Source: an uncultured Flavobacteriaceae bacterium (lineage in GTDB: Bacteria; Bacteroidota; Bacteroidia; Flavobacteriales; Flavobacteriaceae). From it: a stretch of DNA of 64,000 bases. This document shows, piece by piece, positions 33,552 through 44,173 of this stretch; position 1 is the stretch's first letter, and every line of letters starts with the position of its first letter. The position numbers were made by a program, and so were the translations under genes. The notes beneath the pieces were generated by a model. The model was not told where the DNA came from. It worked only from the letters and a program-made list of their open reading frames with translations, and searched no databases. Where the stretch lies: positions 62,001 through 126,000 of the forward strand of contig CANLRK010000002.1 in assembly GCA_947493535.1 (NCBI GenBank). Direction: 5' to 3'.

Positions 33552-34799
33552 ATTAATCAAAAACAAAAAATACTAATTATAGGTTATGTATGGCCAGAAT
33601 CAAATTCTTCTGCAGCTGGTTATAGAATGATGCAGTTAATTGAGTTGTTTCAGCAAAATAATTTCGAGGTACATTTTGCCACAACGGCTGCTTTAACCGA
33701 ACATATGGATAATTTGTTACAGCACAATGTGCAAGTAAAACAAATTGTCTTGAATCATGATAGTTTTGATACGTATATAAAAACACTGAATCCGAGTATA
33801 GTATTGTTTGATCGCTTTATGACGGAAGAACAGTTTGGTTGGCGTGTTGCATTGCATTGCCCTGATGCTGTTAGGGTGTTAGATACGGAAGATTTACATA
33901 GCTTAAGAAAAACACGTCAAGAAGCGTTTAAAAAGAAGATAGTACATACGCAAGAGTATATGCAATCAGCGGATATTACAAAGCGAGAAATAGCGAGTGT
34001 TTACCGTTGTGATCTATCGTTGATTATTTCTACTTATGAAATGGAGTTGTTGCAAAAAGTATTTAAAGTACACGATGATTTATTGGTTTATATGCCTTTT
34101 TTTCAAAATGAAATTAATAGTAATCATATAGCTGCATGGTCCTCTTTTTCTGAAAGGAATAATTTTATGTGCATAGGTAACTTTAGGCACGAACCTAATT
34201 GGAATATGGTTCAATTTTTACAGCAAACTGTATGGCCACAAATAAGAAAGAAACTTCCAAAAGCCGAGTTGCATGTGTACGGTGCATATCCGCCACAAAA
34301 AGCAACACAGTTATCTAAAATACAAACTGGTTTTGTAGTAAAAGGCTGGGCTAATAATGTACATGAGGTAATGCAACAATATAAAGTGTGTTTAGCTCCT
34401 ATAAATTTTGGTGCAGGCATAAAAGGAAAATTTGTTGATGCTATGCAAAACGGATTGCCTAGTGTAACTACAAGTATTGGAGCTGAAGGAATGTCACACC
34501 AAATGCCTTGGGGTGGTTTTATAGCAGATGAAGTTTCAGAAATAGTAATTAGAGCAATAATGCTATATACAGATGCTGATGTATGGCAACAAGCACAAAT
34601 AAAAGGTACAAAACTTTTCAATGCTATTTATGCAAATAAAAGGTATCAAAATGAGTTGGTAGATAAACTTGTTGAAGTACAGTCAAATTTAGAGCAACAT
34701 AGAGCAACTAATTTTATAGGAGCTATGTTGCAACATCACACCATGAAAAGTAGCATGTATTTGTCAAAATGGATAGCTGAGAAAAATACTTCAAAATAA
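33552..34799 (+). CDS. GT-B glycosyltransferase, probably starting at ATT
   Basis: The protein has about 416 residues. The nucleotide-sugar-binding C-terminal half has HEPNWNMVQFL, VYGAYPPQKATQL and the conserved GAGIKGKFVDAMQNGLPSVTTSIGAEGM region (given in outline, about residues 295-320). The frame upstream of the first ATG (33627) still encodes the first beta strand of the N-terminal domain (QKQKILIIGYVWPESNSSAAGYR). No ATG, GTG or TTG precedes that strand; an in-frame stop lies at 33534, and ATT at 33552 is the best-placed initiator. The transferred sugar is unknown. Confidence 0.82.
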   Translation: MNQKQKILIIGYVWPESNSSAAGYRMMQLIELFQQNNFEVHFATTAALTEHMDNLLQHNVQVKQIVLNHDSFDTYIKTLNPSIVLFDRFMTEEQFGWRVALHCPDAVRVLDTEDLHSLRKTRQEAFKKKIVHTQEYMQSADITKREIASVYRCDLSLIISTYEMELLQKVFKVHDDLLVYMPFFQNEINSNHIAAWSSFSERNNFMCIGNFRHEPNWNMVQFLQQTVWPQIRKKLPKAELHVYGAYPPQKATQLSKIQTGFVVKGWANNVHEVMQQYKVCLAPINFGAGIKGKFVDAMQNGLPSVTTSIGAEGMSHQMPWGGFIADEVSEIVIRAIMLYTDADVWQQAQIKGTKLFNAIYANKRYQNELVDKLVEVQSNLEQHRATNFIGAMLQHHTMKSSMYLSKWIAEKNTSK

Positions 34800-34883
34800 A
34801 TAACAATTAAATAAGCTGTTTTAAGCCACTTTTTTCAGTGTAATTTTGAAAAAAGCTATTTTAAAGAAGTCGATTTTTTAAAT

Positions 34884-34906
34884 AAAGCCTTTTTTAGGCT
34901 TTTTTA
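34884..34906 (+). terminator. Intrinsic terminator after the glycosyltransferase
   Basis: Stem AAAGCC / GGCTTT with loop TTTTTTA and a T-run following. More A/T-rich repeats of GCC/GGC lie beside it (34800-34925), but no gene is seen in this 247-base gap. Confidence 0.65.
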
Positions 34907-34926
34907 GGCGTTTTTATTCTTTTTAG

Positions 34927-36987
<2,061 letters not shown>

Positions 36988-37034
36988 TTAAAAATAATTA
37001 AAGTAACACAATTAATATAAATACAATAAATAAA

Positions 37035-37961
37035 ATGAAAGTAACAGTAGTAGGAGCAGGAGCAGTTGGTGCCAGTTGTGCAGAGTATATTGCCATTAAA
37101 GATTTCGCTTCAGAAGTAGTAATATTAGACATTAAAGAAGGTTTTGCAGAAGGTAAAGCAATGGATTTAATGCAAACAGCTTCCTTAAATGGTTTTGATA
37201 CTAAAATAGTAGGAACCACTGGCGATTATTCAAAAACTGCTGGAAGTGATGTATGTGTAATTACTTCTGGTATACCACGTAAACCAGGTATGACTCGTGA
37301 AGAGTTAATTGGTATTAATGCAGGTATTGTAAAATCAGTTTCTGCTAGTTTAATAGAGCACTCTCCAAATACTATTATTATTGTGGTTTCTAACCCAATG
37401 GATACCATGACTTATTTGGTACATAAGACTACTGATTTACCAAAGAACCGAATAATTGGTATGGGAGGAGCGTTAGATTCTGCTCGTTTCAAATATCGTT
37501 TAGCTGAAGCCTTAGGTGCGCCAATTTCTGATGTTGACGGGATGGTAATCGGAGGGCATTCAGACAAAGGAATGGTGCCGTTAATTAACAAAGCAGCAAG
37601 AAATAGCGTGAAAGTTTCTGAGTTTTTATCAGAAGAAAGAATGGAACAAATTGTGCAAGATACTAAAGTGGGAGGAGCAACACTTACAGGGTTGTTAGGT
37701 ACTTCGGCTTGGTATGCGCCAGGAGCTGCAGTTTCGGCTATGGTACAAGCAATAGCTTGTGATACTAAAAAGATTTTCCCTTGTTCAGCATTATTAAATG
37801 GTGAGTTTGGTTTAAACGATTTATCAATAGGAGTACCATGTGTTTTAGGAGCTAATGGTATTGAAAAAATTGTTGATATCAGCTTAAACGACGCGGAAAA
37901 AGCGAAGTTGGCAGAATCTGCTGAAGGCGTTAAGAAAACAAATGGTTTATTAGAGCTGTAA
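37035..37961 (+). CDS. mdh: Malate dehydrogenase
   Basis: The 308-residue LDH-like enzyme oxidises malate to oxaloacetate with NAD in the TCA cycle. It has the NAD motif VVGAGAVGASCAEYIA (residues 4-19), the substrate loop with R in GIPRKPGMTREELI, VSNPMDTMTYLV, the catalytic GGHSDKGMVPL segment with the histidine, and later PCVLGANGIEKIV. It lies 47 bases after gyrB and may be read from the same promoter. Confidence 0.97.
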   Translation: MKVTVVGAGAVGASCAEYIAIKDFASEVVILDIKEGFAEGKAMDLMQTASLNGFDTKIVGTTGDYSKTAGSDVCVITSGIPRKPGMTREELIGINAGIVKSVSASLIEHSPNTIIIVVSNPMDTMTYLVHKTTDLPKNRIIGMGGALDSARFKYRLAEALGAPISDVDGMVIGGHSDKGMVPLINKAARNSVKVSEFLSEERMEQIVQDTKVGGATLTGLLGTSAWYAPGAAVSAMVQAIACDTKKIFPCSALLNGEFGLNDLSIGVPCVLGANGIEKIVDISLNDAEKAKLAESAEGVKKTNGLLEL

Positions 37962-37983
37962 GCCTTTAACAAATTTATAATAA

Positions 37984-38023
37984 AGATAAGCCACTTTTAT
38001 AACTTACTAAAAGTGGCTTATCT
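37984..38023 (+). terminator. Strong hairpin after mdh
   Basis: A perfect 15-base stem (AGATAAGCCACTTTT / AAAAGTGGCTTATCT) has a 10-base loop. It lacks a classical T-run, so it may be a terminator or an mRNA-stabilising element. Confidence 0.6.
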
Positions 38024-38126
38024 ATTTATAACTAAACAATAGTAACTATTAATTTTTGGAATACAATTTGTAACAATTCAAGTAATTGATAGTCTAATTA
38101 ACTAATTATAATAAAATAAGAAATAA

Positions 38127-38786
38127 ATGAAAAAAGTATTTTTAGCAGTAGCCTTAGTAATTACAAGTTTTGGTTTTGCACAAGAAAAAATCTCAGAAGG
38201 GGTGATAACTACAAAACAAACCATGTCTAGTACTGATGAGCAAATGAACATGCAATTGGCTATGATGGGAGAGGTAGTAACTACCACATATTTTAAAGCT
38301 AACAAATCGCGTTCTGAAATGTCAAGCCCAATGGCTGGAAGTACAATTACAGTGGTAGATGGTGATGCGGGCAAAATGTTGGTGATGTTAGATAACCCTA
38401 TGATGGGTAAAAAATATAGCGTTAACGATATCAAACTGGAAGAAGATGAGTTAAAAGACGTTGCTGTAACTGCAACTGACGAAACCAAAGTTGTTTTAGG
38501 ATACACATGTAAAAAATATGATGTAGTAATGAAAAAACAAGGTGTTGAGGTAAAAATGGCAATGTATGTTACGGATAAACTATCAGCAAAAAGTCAGCAA
38601 ACAAGTAGTTTAGGAGGAAAAGTAGCAGGATTTCCGTTATATTCAGAAATGAAAATGAACCAAATGGGTGCGGAAATTGTTGTGAAAATGGAAGCTTCAG
38701 AAATAAAAAAAGAAACTGTTGAAGACGCTAAATTTAACATGACTCCTTTAGAAGGATACGAGTTAGCACAAGCTCCAGGAAAATAA
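38127..38786 (+). CDS. DUF4412 exported protein
   Basis: The 219-residue protein has a signal peptide (MKKVFLAVALVITSFGFAQ) and a DUF4412-like body: VVTTTYFKANKSRSEMSSPMAGSTITVVD, GYTCKKYDVVMKKQGVEVKM and GGKVAGFPLYSEMKMNQMG. It is a methionine-rich periplasmic protein. No reaction is known. A terminator follows at once. Confidence 0.85.
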   Translation: MKKVFLAVALVITSFGFAQEKISEGVITTKQTMSSTDEQMNMQLAMMGEVVTTTYFKANKSRSEMSSPMAGSTITVVDGDAGKMLVMLDNPMMGKKYSVNDIKLEEDELKDVAVTATDETKVVLGYTCKKYDVVMKKQGVEVKMAMYVTDKLSAKSQQTSSLGGKVAGFPLYSEMKMNQMGAEIVVKMEASEIKKETVEDAKFNMTPLEGYELAQAPGK

Positions 38787-38810
38787 TTACTAACTGTTTT
38801 AGTAGTAGTA

Positions 38811-38841
38811 AAAAAACCAACAGATTTCTGTTGGTTTTTTT
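38811..38841 (+). terminator. Intrinsic terminator of the DUF4412 gene
   Basis: A perfect 14-base inverted repeat (AAAAAACCAACAGA / TCTGTTGGTTTTTT) with a two-base loop and a T-run. Confidence 0.9.
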
Positions 38842-38876
38842 ATGAAAAGAAAACTTTTAAAAACTAAGTGAATATA

Positions 38877-38907
38877 TTGCTTTTTCATTATAGAAAAATT
38901 ATATTTG
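38877..38907 (+). promoter_or_regulatory. Predicted promoter of secDF
   Basis: TTG (38877-38879) and TATATTTG (38900-38907) are separated by 20 bases. The -7 element is an exact consensus match, 39 bases before the secDF start. Confidence 0.65.
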
Positions 38908-38946
38908 CTCGTTTTTAAACAAAATTATACCATTAAATAAATCATA

Positions 38947-41900
38947 ATGCAAAACAAAGGAATAGTTAAATTGTTTGCTTTTTTATTTGTAGCTGTAAGT
39001 ATTTACCAGCTATCATTTACATATATAGCAAGCAAGGTGGAAAAAGAAGCAGCTGCATACGCTAAAGGAGGAGATAATGTAAATGAACTTGAGCGTAAGT
39101 ATTTAGATTCAATAGGTGGAGAGTCTGTAATAGCAGGTATTTCTTATGATTATGCTAAAAAAAGAGTTTTAAATGAAGGTCTTGACTTAAAAGGAGGGGT
39201 AAACGTAATTCTTCAAATTTCAGCGAAGGACATTTTAAAAGGATTAGCAAATAATACTAAAAACCCAGTATTTAATCAAGCGTTAACTAAAGCAGACGAG
39301 TTACAAACAAGTTCTGACGACACGTATCTACAATCGTTTTTTGTAGCTTTTGATGAGGTAAACGCTAAAGCGGCTACCAAAACACCATTAGCAGCTACTG
39401 ATATTTTTGCAAATAAAACTTTAGAGGGTTCTGTAGATTTTAAAATGACTGATGATGAGGTAAAACCAATTCTAGAACAAAAACTAGATGAGTCTATTGA
39501 ATCTGCTTTTGAAGTAATTCGTAAGCGTATCGATAAATTTGGTGTAACTCAACCAAATATTCAACGTTTAGGAAAATCGGCTCGTATTTTAGTAGAGTTG
39601 CCTGGGGCTAAAGATGTAAACAGAATTAAAAAATTATTACAAAGTACTGCACAGTTAGAGTTTTATGAAACACATATGTTTGGTGAGGCAGCGCAATACT
39701 TGGTAGATGTAAATAATAAACTGAAAGCAGAAGTAATGGCTAAAGCGGCTACTACAGATGCTAAAGATAATGAGGCTTCTGCCGATGAATTATTAGGAGC
39801 AGAGAACGATTCTATTAAAAAAGCGAATGAGCCTAACCCATTATTTGAAGTAATGTCATTAAATCCTTATGGAATTCAAGGACAAAAAACTTCTCGTTTG
39901 GCAATAGCTAAATTAGCTGATACTGCAACTATAAATGGATATTTAAACAGTACTAAAAACTTACGTACTGGAGCTATTAAAAATGCAAAATTCCGTTGGG
40001 GTGTAGTGTTTACTACAAGAGATAAAGCAAACTTTGGTATTTCTGAAGATGATACACATGACTATGTGCCTTTATTAGCGTTAAAATCTGATAGAGAAGG
40101 AACACCTGCCATGTTAGGTGATGTAATTACCGATGCTAGACAGCAATATTCGCAAGTAGGAGAACCTTCTGTAGGCATTACTATGAATGGTTTAGGGGCT
40201 AAGCAATGGGCTAAAATTACAGGGGATATCGCTAAGCAAGGAAATACTGTAGCTATTGTGTTGGATGATATTGTTTACTCTGATGCTTCTGCTCGTCAAT
40301 CAATTACTGGAGGACAAACAGAAATTTCAGGAAGCTTTACCTTAAATGAAGCTAAAGATTTAGCTAACGTATTGCGTGCAGGTAAATTACCAGCATCAGC
40401 AGATATTATTCAATCTGCAGAAGTAGGACCTTCGTTAGGAAAAGAAGCAATTGATAGCGGAAAAATGTCATTCATTATTGCATTACTTATGGTATTTGTA
40501 TGGATGATATTCTATTATGGAAAAGCAGGATTATACGCTAACATAGCTTTAGCGATAAACATCTTATTAATATTTGGTATTCTTGCAGGATTAGGAGCTG
40601 TATTAACACTTCCTGGTATAGCAGGTATCGTATTAACTATAGGTATGTCGGTTGATGCTAACGTACTTATTTTTGAGCGTATAAAAGAAGAATTGGCTTT
40701 AGGGAAATCACAAGCCGAAGCTATTAAGGACGGATTTAGCAACGCATTATCATCTATATTAGATGCTAACGTTACTACGTTTTTAACGGCTATTATTTTA
40801 TTTGTTTTTGGAACAGGGCCTATTCAAGGTTTTGCAACTACATTAATGATAGGTATTGCCACTTCATTATTTACAGCAATTTTCATTACACGTTTGTTTG
40901 TAGATTGGAATCTGAACAAAGGCGGAGTATTAACCTTTACTACAGGAGCTACTAAGAACCTAATGAAAAATATGGGGGTTAATTTCTTAGGAAAAAGAAA
41001 GATTGCTTATATCGTTTCTGGAGCTTTATTAGCTATAAGTTTAGGATCGTTATTTACTAATGGTTTAGATCAAGGTATTGATTTTGTCGGAGGTAGAACG
41101 TATCAAGTACGTTTTAATCAAGCCATGAATGCTAATGAAGTAGCAGAAAAATTAGGGAAAGCATTTGGAAGTGCCGAAGTAAAAACTTACGGTGGAAACG
41201 ATCAACTAAAAATAAGTACTAAATATAAAATTGCAGAAAAAGGTTTAGCTGTTGATGCTGAAATTAAAAAGACGTTGTTTGCAGAGTTAAAGCAATACTT
41301 ACCAGAAGGTATGACGTTAGAACAATTCCAAAATGGAGCTAGTAATGAAGCTAAGTTGGGTATTGTACAAACTATGAAAGTAGGGCCAACAATTGCAGAT
41401 GATATTAAAAAAGCGTCGGTATGGGCAGTATTGGGATCGTTATTAGTGGTGTTCTTGTATATTTTAATGCGATTCAGATGGTGGCAGTTTAGTTTAGGTG
41501 CTGTTGCAGCTGTATTCCATGATGTGGTTATCGTATTAGGTATTTTCTCATTAACAAGTAAGTTTATGCCATTTAATATGGAAGTTGATCAGGCATTTAT
41601 TGCGGCTATATTAACTGTAATCGGATATTCGTTAAATGATACCGTGGTTGTTTTTGATAGAATTAGAGAGTTCTTTAATGATAATGAAAACTGGCCGTTT
41701 GGTAAAACCGTTAATCAAGCTTTAAATAGTACGTTAAGCAGAACATTAAATACTTCTGTTACTACATTAATTGTATTAGTAACTATCTTTATTTTAGGAA
41801 GTGAATCTATTAGAGGGTTTATCTTTGCCTTAATTATTGGGGTGTTAGTTGGTACATATTCATCGTTATTTATCGCAACACCAGTAATGTTTGATACGGT

Positions 41901-41967
41901 AGGTAAAAAAGAATTGAAGCGTGAAAAACGTGAAGAAGAAGAGGGAGAAGAAGTTGCTGTAGCATAA
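38947..41967 (+). CDS. secDF: Protein translocase SecDF fusion
   Basis: The 1006-residue protein fuses SecD and SecF, RND-type parts that use the proton gradient to complete Sec export. SecD has the N-terminal helix, the P1 region (EGLDLKGGVNVILQIS), AFEVIRKRIDKFGVTQPNIQ, ITGGQTEISGSFTLNEA and the helices with GMSVDANVLIFERIKEEL. SecF starts at about residue 680 with GLDQGIDFVGGRTYQV and contains IGYSLNDTVVVFDRIREFF. The acidic, charged tail is typical for Bacteroidetes. It is transcribed alone. Confidence 0.97.
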   Translation: MQNKGIVKLFAFLFVAVSIYQLSFTYIASKVEKEAAAYAKGGDNVNELERKYLDSIGGESVIAGISYDYAKKRVLNEGLDLKGGVNVILQISAKDILKGLANNTKNPVFNQALTKADELQTSSDDTYLQSFFVAFDEVNAKAATKTPLAATDIFANKTLEGSVDFKMTDDEVKPILEQKLDESIESAFEVIRKRIDKFGVTQPNIQRLGKSARILVELPGAKDVNRIKKLLQSTAQLEFYETHMFGEAAQYLVDVNNKLKAEVMAKAATTDAKDNEASADELLGAENDSIKKANEPNPLFEVMSLNPYGIQGQKTSRLAIAKLADTATINGYLNSTKNLRTGAIKNAKFRWGVVFTTRDKANFGISEDDTHDYVPLLALKSDREGTPAMLGDVITDARQQYSQVGEPSVGITMNGLGAKQWAKITGDIAKQGNTVAIVLDDIVYSDASARQSITGGQTEISGSFTLNEAKDLANVLRAGKLPASADIIQSAEVGPSLGKEAIDSGKMSFIIALLMVFVWMIFYYGKAGLYANIALAINILLIFGILAGLGAVLTLPGIAGIVLTIGMSVDANVLIFERIKEELALGKSQAEAIKDGFSNALSSILDANVTTFLTAIILFVFGTGPIQGFATTLMIGIATSLFTAIFITRLFVDWNLNKGGVLTFTTGATKNLMKNMGVNFLGKRKIAYIVSGALLAISLGSLFTNGLDQGIDFVGGRTYQVRFNQAMNANEVAEKLGKAFGSAEVKTYGGNDQLKISTKYKIAEKGLAVDAEIKKTLFAELKQYLPEGMTLEQFQNGASNEAKLGIVQTMKVGPTIADDIKKASVWAVLGSLLVVFLYILMRFRWWQFSLGAVAAVFHDVVIVLGIFSLTSKFMPFNMEVDQAFIAAILTVIGYSLNDTVVVFDRIREFFNDNENWPFGKTVNQALNSTLSRTLNTSVTTLIVLVTIFILGSESIRGFIFALIIGVLVGTYSSLFIATPVMFDTVGKKELKREKREEEEGEEVAVA

Positions 41968-41991
41968 GCTGCTAACAATTCTTAAATTATA

Positions 41992-42026
41992 TAAAAAGTC
42001 CGGAGTATTAACTTCGGACTTTTTTA
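41992..42026 (+). terminator. Intrinsic terminator of secDF
   Basis: Stem of 14 pairs with one G-T wobble (AAAAAGTCCGGAGT with ACTTCGGACTTTTT), loop ATTA, and a T-run. The 170 bases beyond it up to the next gene show no other structure except the terminator at 42169. Confidence 0.9.
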
Positions 42027-42168
42027 TTTTTTTTGACTTTTAAAGCTGTTATTGTACTATTACATTGGCCATCCAATAGTAACAAAGCAAGATTTTTTAG
42101 TGTTTGGATGAAGGAAAAATATAATGGTGTAAGTATATATTTAATCACTCTAAATGCTATTTAAGAAG

Positions 42169-42197
42169 AAAACCTTCTTCAGAAGTTAGAAGGTTTT
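42169..42197 (-). terminator. Terminator overlapping the stop of the DUF192 gene
   Basis: Stem AAAACCTTCT / AGAAGGTTTT with a nine-base loop. On the minus strand the stop codon itself starts the stem and a T-rich stretch follows. Confidence 0.65.
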
Positions 42198-42687
42198 ATA
42201 GTTCAGAAAAACTTATTTTATCACCAGGCTTTAAGTTCCATTTGTCTGATAAGCCAGCATTAATTTCTAATACGTATTTTACAACATCTTCTGAGTATAC
42301 AGAAGTTTCATCTAGTGGCTTGGTGTTTTTGGCTATGTTGACAATAGTTTTATTACTGTCTATATAAACTATATCTAAAGGTATATAGGTGTTTTTCATG
42401 TAAAAACTGCGCACTTGTATCTGGTCAAAAATAAAAAGCATACCATGATTGGTGTCCAAGTGCTTACGATACATTAAGCCTGTTTGCCGTTCATAATCAT
42501 TGTCGGCAATTTCTATCCGTAGCTCTTTTATAATGCTGTCGTTACTATTTTTAAGTTGCAAGTTTCCTTCATGCTTAAAGAGAATCTTCTTTACAGGAAT
42601 CACTTTTTGTTCTTTTTTTTCTTTACATGAGTTTAATCCACATAACATAAAACTAATAGTAGTAGCTAAGTAAAATCTCTTACGCAT
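42196..42687 (-). CDS. DUF192 lipoprotein
   Basis: The 163-residue protein has a lipoprotein signal (MRKRFYLATTISFMLCGLNSC, cysteine at residue 21) and a DUF192 domain: EIADNDYERQTGLMYRKHLDTNHGMLFIFD, FYMKNTYIPLDIVYID and VLEINAGLSDKWNLKPGD. The family is a beta-rich protein of unknown function. It overlaps lgt by 8 bases, so it is coupled to it. Confidence 0.93.
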   Translation of the reverse strand: MRKRFYLATTISFMLCGLNSCKEKKEQKVIPVKKILFKHEGNLQLKNSNDSIIKELRIEIADNDYERQTGLMYRKHLDTNHGMLFIFDQIQVRSFYMKNTYIPLDIVYIDSNKTIVNIAKNTKPLDETSVYSEDVVKYVLEINAGLSDKWNLKPGDKISFSEL

Positions 42688-43609
42688 TGTTAGTGACTTT
42701 TGTCGGACGAAACATAAAGTATAGTCCCATAATAATAAAAGGGATACTTAACCATTGCCCTGTAGAAAGCACGTTGCCTAAAGCATCTTCAAAACCACCT
42801 TGTGATTTTTTATAGAACTCTACTACAAACCGTACAGTCCATAGTAATACTAAGAACAAACCAAACAAGTAAAACGGCTTTTGTTTCTTGTCTGTTTTCC
42901 AATAGACAAACATCAAAATAGCAAAAACAAATACATAGCATATAGATTCATATAGCTGTGCAGGATGACGCAACGGAACGGTCTCTAACAAATGAATAAA
43001 TTTTGGGTTATTTACTATGGCATCATAGGCTTTACTTACATTGTTAATTCCGGTAAGATTTACAGCTTCTTGCGGGCGATAATGTTGTTGTATAAAGCGA
43101 AATCCGTAATCAGTATTAGTAACTTTACCAATAATTTCAGAGTTCATTAAGTTACCTAAGCGTACAAAAATAGCTCCGAAAGCAACTGGCACCACAACTC
43201 GGTCTAGTATCCAAGATAATTTAATATCAGGATATTTTTTATGGTACATATACATGGCAATAATAACACCTATAGCAGCACCATGGCTAGCTAACCCAGC
43301 AATTCCTGTAAAACGGAAAGGATCAAGTTTAAAGGGCAATACAATTTCTAATAAATGATTTTGATAGTAATCCCAGTCGTAAAAAAACACATGCCCTAAG
43401 CGTGCACCAACTAAAATTGAAACAACCGCGTAAATAAATAAGGTGTCAAGTTTTTCTAAAGAAACATTTTCGCTATTGAATATACGTTTCATAATTTGTA
43501 AGCCACCAATAAAGGCAACAACAAACATTAAACTATAGTATTTTATAGGAATTGGACCTAATTGAATTAAAGTGTCACTAGGGTTCCAATTAATAAGTAA
43601 GTTCATCAT
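42680..43609 (-). CDS. lgt: Prolipoprotein diacylglyceryl transferase
   Basis: The inner-membrane enzyme transfers diacylglycerol from phosphatidylglycerol to the lipobox cysteine. The 309-residue protein has seven membrane segments, the RLGNLMNSEIIGK motif with its essential arginine and asparagine, and HPAQLYESICY near the C-terminal half. The start is one of two adjacent ATG codons (43609 or 43606). It serves the many lipoproteins seen in this window. Confidence 0.96.
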   Translation of the reverse strand: MMNLLINWNPSDTLIQLGPIPIKYYSLMFVVAFIGGLQIMKRIFNSENVSLEKLDTLFIYAVVSILVGARLGHVFFYDWDYYQNHLLEIVLPFKLDPFRFTGIAGLASHGAAIGVIIAMYMYHKKYPDIKLSWILDRVVVPVAFGAIFVRLGNLMNSEIIGKVTNTDYGFRFIQQHYRPQEAVNLTGINNVSKAYDAIVNNPKFIHLLETVPLRHPAQLYESICYVFVFAILMFVYWKTDKKQKPFYLFGLFLVLLWTVRFVVEFYKKSQGGFEDALGNVLSTGQWLSIPFIIMGLYFMFRPTKVTNNA

Positions 43610-43679
43610 AACTATTGCTTAGCTTTTATGAGGTAAAGATATACATCTGGAGCTAATTAACCGATAAAAAATTGTTAAT

Positions 43680-44123
43680 TCATGAGTAGTTAGGGATATC
43701 AACTAAAAAATGGTAACAAGCATTATCAAAATCCATTTTACAGTAGTAATGCTGTAACCCGTTAGTAACCATAAGCACATCGGCATTTAATTCCATATTA
43801 TACTGAGCAATCTGATCAAAAGTTTGTTGTGTAATAGCTACTTTCGGTGCTTTACATTCAATTAAAATATGAATATTACCGTTGGGATGAAATACGACAA
43901 TATCATATCTTTTTTTTCTACCGTTCAGGTATAATTCTTTTTCTACGCTAATTAACGATTTTGGGTAATTTTTTTCGTTCATTAAAAATGAAACACAATG
44001 TTGCCTAACCCATTCTTCAGGAGTAAGAATGATGAATTTTTTTCTGACTTCATCAAAAATACTGAGCTTATTTTCGTTATTTTTGAAACGAAACTTGTAT
44101 GGTGGGAAATTTAATTTTTGCAC
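43680..44123 (-). CDS. HsdR N-terminal-type PD-(D/E)xK domain protein
   Basis: The 147-residue protein resembles the N-terminal nuclease domain of type I restriction HsdR: FDEVRKKFIILTPEEWVRQHCVSFL, then RYDIVVFHPNGNIHILIECKAPK, with the D...ExK catalytic signature, and TFDQIAQYNMELNADVLMVTNG. No HsdM or HsdS gene is nearby. I chose the GTG at 44123, since family members start with QKLNFP; an ATG at 44165 would add 14 residues and nearly touch the divergent holA start. The role is unknown, perhaps DNA maintenance. Confidence 0.85.
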   Translation of the reverse strand: MQKLNFPPYKFRFKNNENKLSIFDEVRKKFIILTPEEWVRQHCVSFLMNEKNYPKSLISVEKELYLNGRKKRYDIVVFHPNGNIHILIECKAPKVAITQQTFDQIAQYNMELNADVLMVTNGLQHYYCKMDFDNACYHFLVDIPNYS

Positions 44124-44173
44124 GCTGTAAAAATATAAAATATTCTCAAGTTTAACTTGTTTCAAATTGGTAT

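Noticed and set aside
33531-33630. Frameshifted fusion of the GNAT gene and the glycosyltransferase
   Set aside because: The GNAT protein has a normal length and end (LLQKDYLKS), and fusions of the two are not known to me. An ATT start explains the data with fewer assumptions.
37984-38023. The hairpin behind mdh as a riboswitch or regulatory RNA
   Set aside because: It is a simple perfect stem right after a stop codon with no conserved complex fold, so a 3' end structure is the plain reading.
43680-44123. A restriction-modification system
   Set aside because: Only the nuclease-like domain is present. No methylase or specificity subunit is encoded next to it.
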